DNA of 38,354 nucleotides from a virus. Numbering within the stretch: the stretch's first letter is position 1; the number at the start of each line of letters is the position of its first letter. Position numbers and translations under genes: made by a program. The stretch is taken from positions 1-38,354 of the IMG/VR virus record IMGVR_UViG_3300046514_000499; one strand, 5' to 3'. The notes beneath the pieces were generated by a model. The model had not been told where the DNA came from. It did not search any database and saw only the letters and a list, made by a program, of their open reading frames with translations. This document shows, in pieces, positions 36,830-38,354 of the stretch.

Positions 36830-37006
36830 ATGGCGTACGAAGGCTTCAAGGCCGTCGAGGCATCCGCCGCGAAATCCGGCGCGCGTAATCCCGGTGCGGT
36901 CGCCGCCGCGGTCGGCCGCAAAAAGTACGGCGCCAAGAAGATGGCGTCGGCCGCCGCCTCCGGCCACTCTCTCAAGGGCGCCACGCCCATGGCGAAGGGA
37001 CGCTAG
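36830..37006 (+). CDS. Small basic protein 1, 58 aa
   Basis: A 58-residue Ala/Lys/Gly-rich protein starting MAYEGFKAVEASAAKSGARN and ending PMAKGR. It contains VGRKKYGAKKMASAAASGHS, compatible with nucleic-acid binding or scaffolding. It directly follows a strong promoter. Its final codons (AAG GGA CGC) also supply the ribosome-binding site for the next gene. First of six similar small genes. Confidence 0.7.
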   Translation: MAYEGFKAVEASAAKSGARNPGAVAAAVGRKKYGAKKMASAAASGHSLKGATPMAKGR

Positions 37007-37008
37007 CA

Positions 37009-37200
37009 ATGGCCGCACCCACCTACGGGAAAGAGCTGCACACGATTCCTGGCGCCTCCTCCAAGGGGAATGAAATCAAGGCGCCCGCGATCAATCTCGA
37101 CAAGGGCGGCAAGCGCGGCGGGAAGTCGGGCAAGCACGCGGCCCACAAAGCCTCGGGCCACTCCCCGATGGGCGCCGGCCACATGTCGGGGAAGCGGTAA
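37009..37200 (+). CDS. Small basic protein 2, 63 aa
   Basis: Gly/Lys/His-rich and probably disordered (LDKGGKRGGKSGKHAAHKAS), ending GHMSGKR. ATG 37009 is two bases after the previous stop. Proteins like this are often found packaged in the capsid or in head assembly, but there is no family match. Confidence 0.68.
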   Translation: MAAPTYGKELHTIPGASSKGNEIKAPAINLDKGGKRGGKSGKHAAHKASGHSPMGAGHMSGKR

Positions 37201-37205
37201 CGGCC

Positions 37206-37406
37206 ATGGGCGGCTCACCCGTCGGTCTGGCGTCGTCGCACAAACCGCCGCAGCTGCACGGCCACGACAAGTACGACGTCGAGGACGGCCTGCGGACCAT
37301 GGAACAGGCCGAGGCGATCAAGTCGAAGCCCGGCCTGCACGGCGCCATCAAGAAGCACGCGGCGAGCAAGGCCCGGAACATGCGCAAGATTGCCGGCACA
37401 CGCTGA
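37206..37406 (+). CDS. Small basic protein 3, 66 aa
   Basis: More structured than its neighbours: a polar lead, then helices EDGLRTMEQAEAIKSKPGLH and AIKKHAASKARNMRKIAGTR. The start ATG 37206 is after GGGAAGCGG, which encodes the previous protein's last residues. It stops in a TGATG overlap with the DUF3008-like gene. Confidence 0.68.
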   Translation: MGGSPVGLASSHKPPQLHGHDKYDVEDGLRTMEQAEAIKSKPGLHGAIKKHAASKARNMRKIAGTR

Positions 37407-37600
37407 TGCCCGCCGTCTCGCAGAAGCAGCAGAAGTTCATGGCCATCGCCGAGCACAACCCGTCGGCGCTTCGCGACAAGGCGCCGAACATGTCGAAGGC
37501 GCAACTCCACGACTTCGCGGCCACCCCTCGCAAGGGCCTGCCCGTGAAGGCAAAGTCGGCCTCCAAGTCCGCCGCGTCGATGTCGAAGGGATCCCGGTAA
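37406..37600 (+). CDS. DUF3008-like small phage protein, 64 aa
   Basis: The opening MPAVSQKQQKFMAIAEHNPS matches the MPAxSxxQQxFM pattern of the DUF3008-type proteins common in phages, and KAQLHDFAATPRKGLPVK fits their second conserved part. The C terminus is Lys/Ser/Ala-rich, ending SMSKGSR. Starts at ATG 37406 overlapping the previous TGA (TGATG). Function of the family is unknown. Confidence 0.72.
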   Translation: MPAVSQKQQKFMAIAEHNPSALRDKAPNMSKAQLHDFAATPRKGLPVKAKSASKSAASMSKGSR

Positions 37601-37605
37601 CGCCC

Positions 37606-37770
37606 ATGCCCACGCCTCGCCCGACCGTGATGGACAAGCCGACCGGCCCGACGGGCATCCTGTCGTCGGCCCGGAAGCCGACGACCCCCGGTGGCAAAAA
37701 GCCACCGGCCAAGCCGGGACGTCTCCAGGCGCCGGGCCGCTCGATGGGCGCGATGAAGGGCGGCCGGTAA
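37606..37770 (+). CDS. Small proline-rich basic protein, 54 aa
   Basis: ATG 37606, five bases after the previous stop. Entirely low-complexity (Pro/Lys/Gly/Thr), with GKKPPAKPGRLQAPGRSMGA, ending MKGGR. Probably disordered. The AAGGGCGG encoding its last residues is the ribosome-binding site of the next gene, which starts in TAATG. Confidence 0.66.
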   Translation: MPTPRPTVMDKPTGPTGILSSARKPTTPGGKKPPAKPGRLQAPGRSMGAMKGGR

Positions 37771-38045
37771 TGGCCGGCCCGATGGGACCGCACCCGCAAG
37801 CCAATCTCGAAAAGCCGCCCGTGGGCGCGGGCCCCGGCACCGACCATAGTCGGGAACTGCCCGGCTACGAAGATTCCAACATGGCCGGCCAGCCGCACCT
37901 TGGCATCGACGTGCGCCTCTCGAAGGAAGACCAGGATCATCCGCCGAGCGGGCCGGGGTACCTCGAACCCGGCGCTTCGCACGGCACGCTTGCGCCCGGC
38001 GTGAAGCCCGGCTCGACGCTCGCCTCGCGAAAGGGGCGCTCCTAA
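37770..38045 (+). CDS. Small Gly/Pro-rich protein, 91 aa
   Basis: ATG 37770 overlaps the previous TAA. Polar and loop-rich (GPHPQANLEKPPVGAGPGTD, GYEDSNMAGQPHLGIDVRLS) with no hydrophobic core, ending SRKGRS. Two HxP/DxR-type short patches give no known motif. Likely a virion-associated or scaffolding component by position. Confidence 0.66.
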   Translation: MAGPMGPHPQANLEKPPVGAGPGTDHSRELPGYEDSNMAGQPHLGIDVRLSKEDQDHPPSGPGYLEPGASHGTLAPGVKPGSTLASRKGRS

Positions 38046-38354
38046 TGTTCGGCGGTGGCGGCGGCTCAGTCGGCGCGGGTCTCCCGGTCCCCGGGACGAC
38101 GCCTGGCGCCAATCAACTCGACGGGCCGCCCCCGTCCATGACGCAATCCCTCGGCCAGGGCAACGGCAACCCGATGCCCCCGATGGGGCAGATGGCCCCG
38201 CCGATCGCGTCCGCCCAGCTGCCGCCCGAGATGCTCTCCGGGATGCAGTCGGCCGCCGACGCGATGGTGCAGACCCTCAACAGTTTCGCCCAGGCGACCC
38301 CAGACCTGGCCCAAGATTGGGCGGCCGTCCTCACGGCCCTCCAAAGTGCAATGA
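38045..38354 (+). CDS. Gly/Pro/Met-rich protein, 3' end outside the window
   Basis: Starts at ATG 38045 in a TAATG overlap after AAAGGGGCG and is open to the last base (103 codons seen). The first 65 residues are Gly/Pro/Met/Gln-rich (NPMPPMGQMAPPIASAQLPP); then a helix follows (MQSAADAMVQTLNSFAQATP, DLAQDWAAVLTALQS). Composition and position (after portal) fit a scaffolding or head-assembly protein, but only part is visible. Confidence 0.62.
   Translation, partial: MFGGGGGSVGAGLPVPGTTPGANQLDGPPPSMTQSLGQGNGNPMPPMGQMAPPIASAQLPPEMLSGMQSAADAMVQTLNSFAQATPDLAQDWAAVLTALQSAM

Noticed and set aside
34811-37018. A 735-codon open frame antisense to the portal gene
   Set aside because: Composition (Arg/Val/Asp/Gly repeats) is that of an antisense shadow, there is no ribosome-binding site, and it would run through the promoter and first small gene at 36.8 kb.

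Overview
The window is a high-GC (about two thirds G+C by eye) piece of a tailed double-stranded DNA phage or prophage (Caudoviricetes). A terminase large subunit encoded as two genes (ATPase, then nuclease), a portal protein, several holin-like membrane proteins and a recombination/replication module identify it. I saw no tRNA, rRNA, integrase, CRISPR array or insertion-sequence transposase. The host cannot be named. A lipoprotein next to holin-like genes and several starts preceded closely by a TANNNT box (a leaderless layout) are the only host hints.

Layout. (1) 6-15908, minus strand: one long, tightly packed operon, mostly joined by ATGA/GTGA overlaps. From its promoter end it encodes two small proteins, a PD-(D/E)XK nuclease with a Cas4-like cysteine set, a RecA-like P-loop ATPase, a zinc-containing protein, a GT4 glycosyltransferase, a PIF1/RecD-like helicase, a sugar aminotransferase (DegT family), a left-handed beta-helix acyltransferase, small proteins, a nucleotidyltransferase, a GT-A and a second GT4 glycosyltransferase, and a C5 cytosine DNA methyltransferase. 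(2) 15931-17031, plus: a RepA-like hexameric-helicase-type ATPase, divergent from operon 1. (3) 17032-17409: AT-richer gap between convergent genes with eight GTGAC/GTCAC boxes, an origin candidate. (4) 17410-21149, minus: six early-type genes, including a protein whose C-terminal half looks like domain 3 of the DNA polymerase III beta clamp. (5) 21348-23739, plus: a DUF932 protein and three small genes, each group with TTGACN promoters and strong hairpins. (6) 23740-24879: 1.1 kb without a gene, packed with palindromes, tandem repeats, a 263-bp element with imperfect terminal inverted repeats, a good promoter and a strongly structured putative 5' RNA. (7) 24880-38354, plus: late genes, starting with a J-domain protein and a DnaJ-zinc-finger protein, then membrane/lysis proteins, a glycosidase-like structural protein, split terminase, portal, and a run of six tiny basic proteins. 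The last gene runs off the window; capsid and tail genes would lie beyond.

How it fits together. The nuclease, ATPase, helicase, RepA-like ATPase and clamp-like protein make a phage replication/recombination set that would rely on a host polymerase or one outside the window. The aminotransferase, acyltransferase and three glycosyltransferases could make and attach an N-acylated amino sugar to a virion protein, the phage DNA or the host surface; their joint operon with a DNA methyltransferase is the most interesting protein-level hypothesis. The 23.7-24.9 kb segment, and especially the RNA fold upstream of the late genes, is the most interesting non-coding signal.
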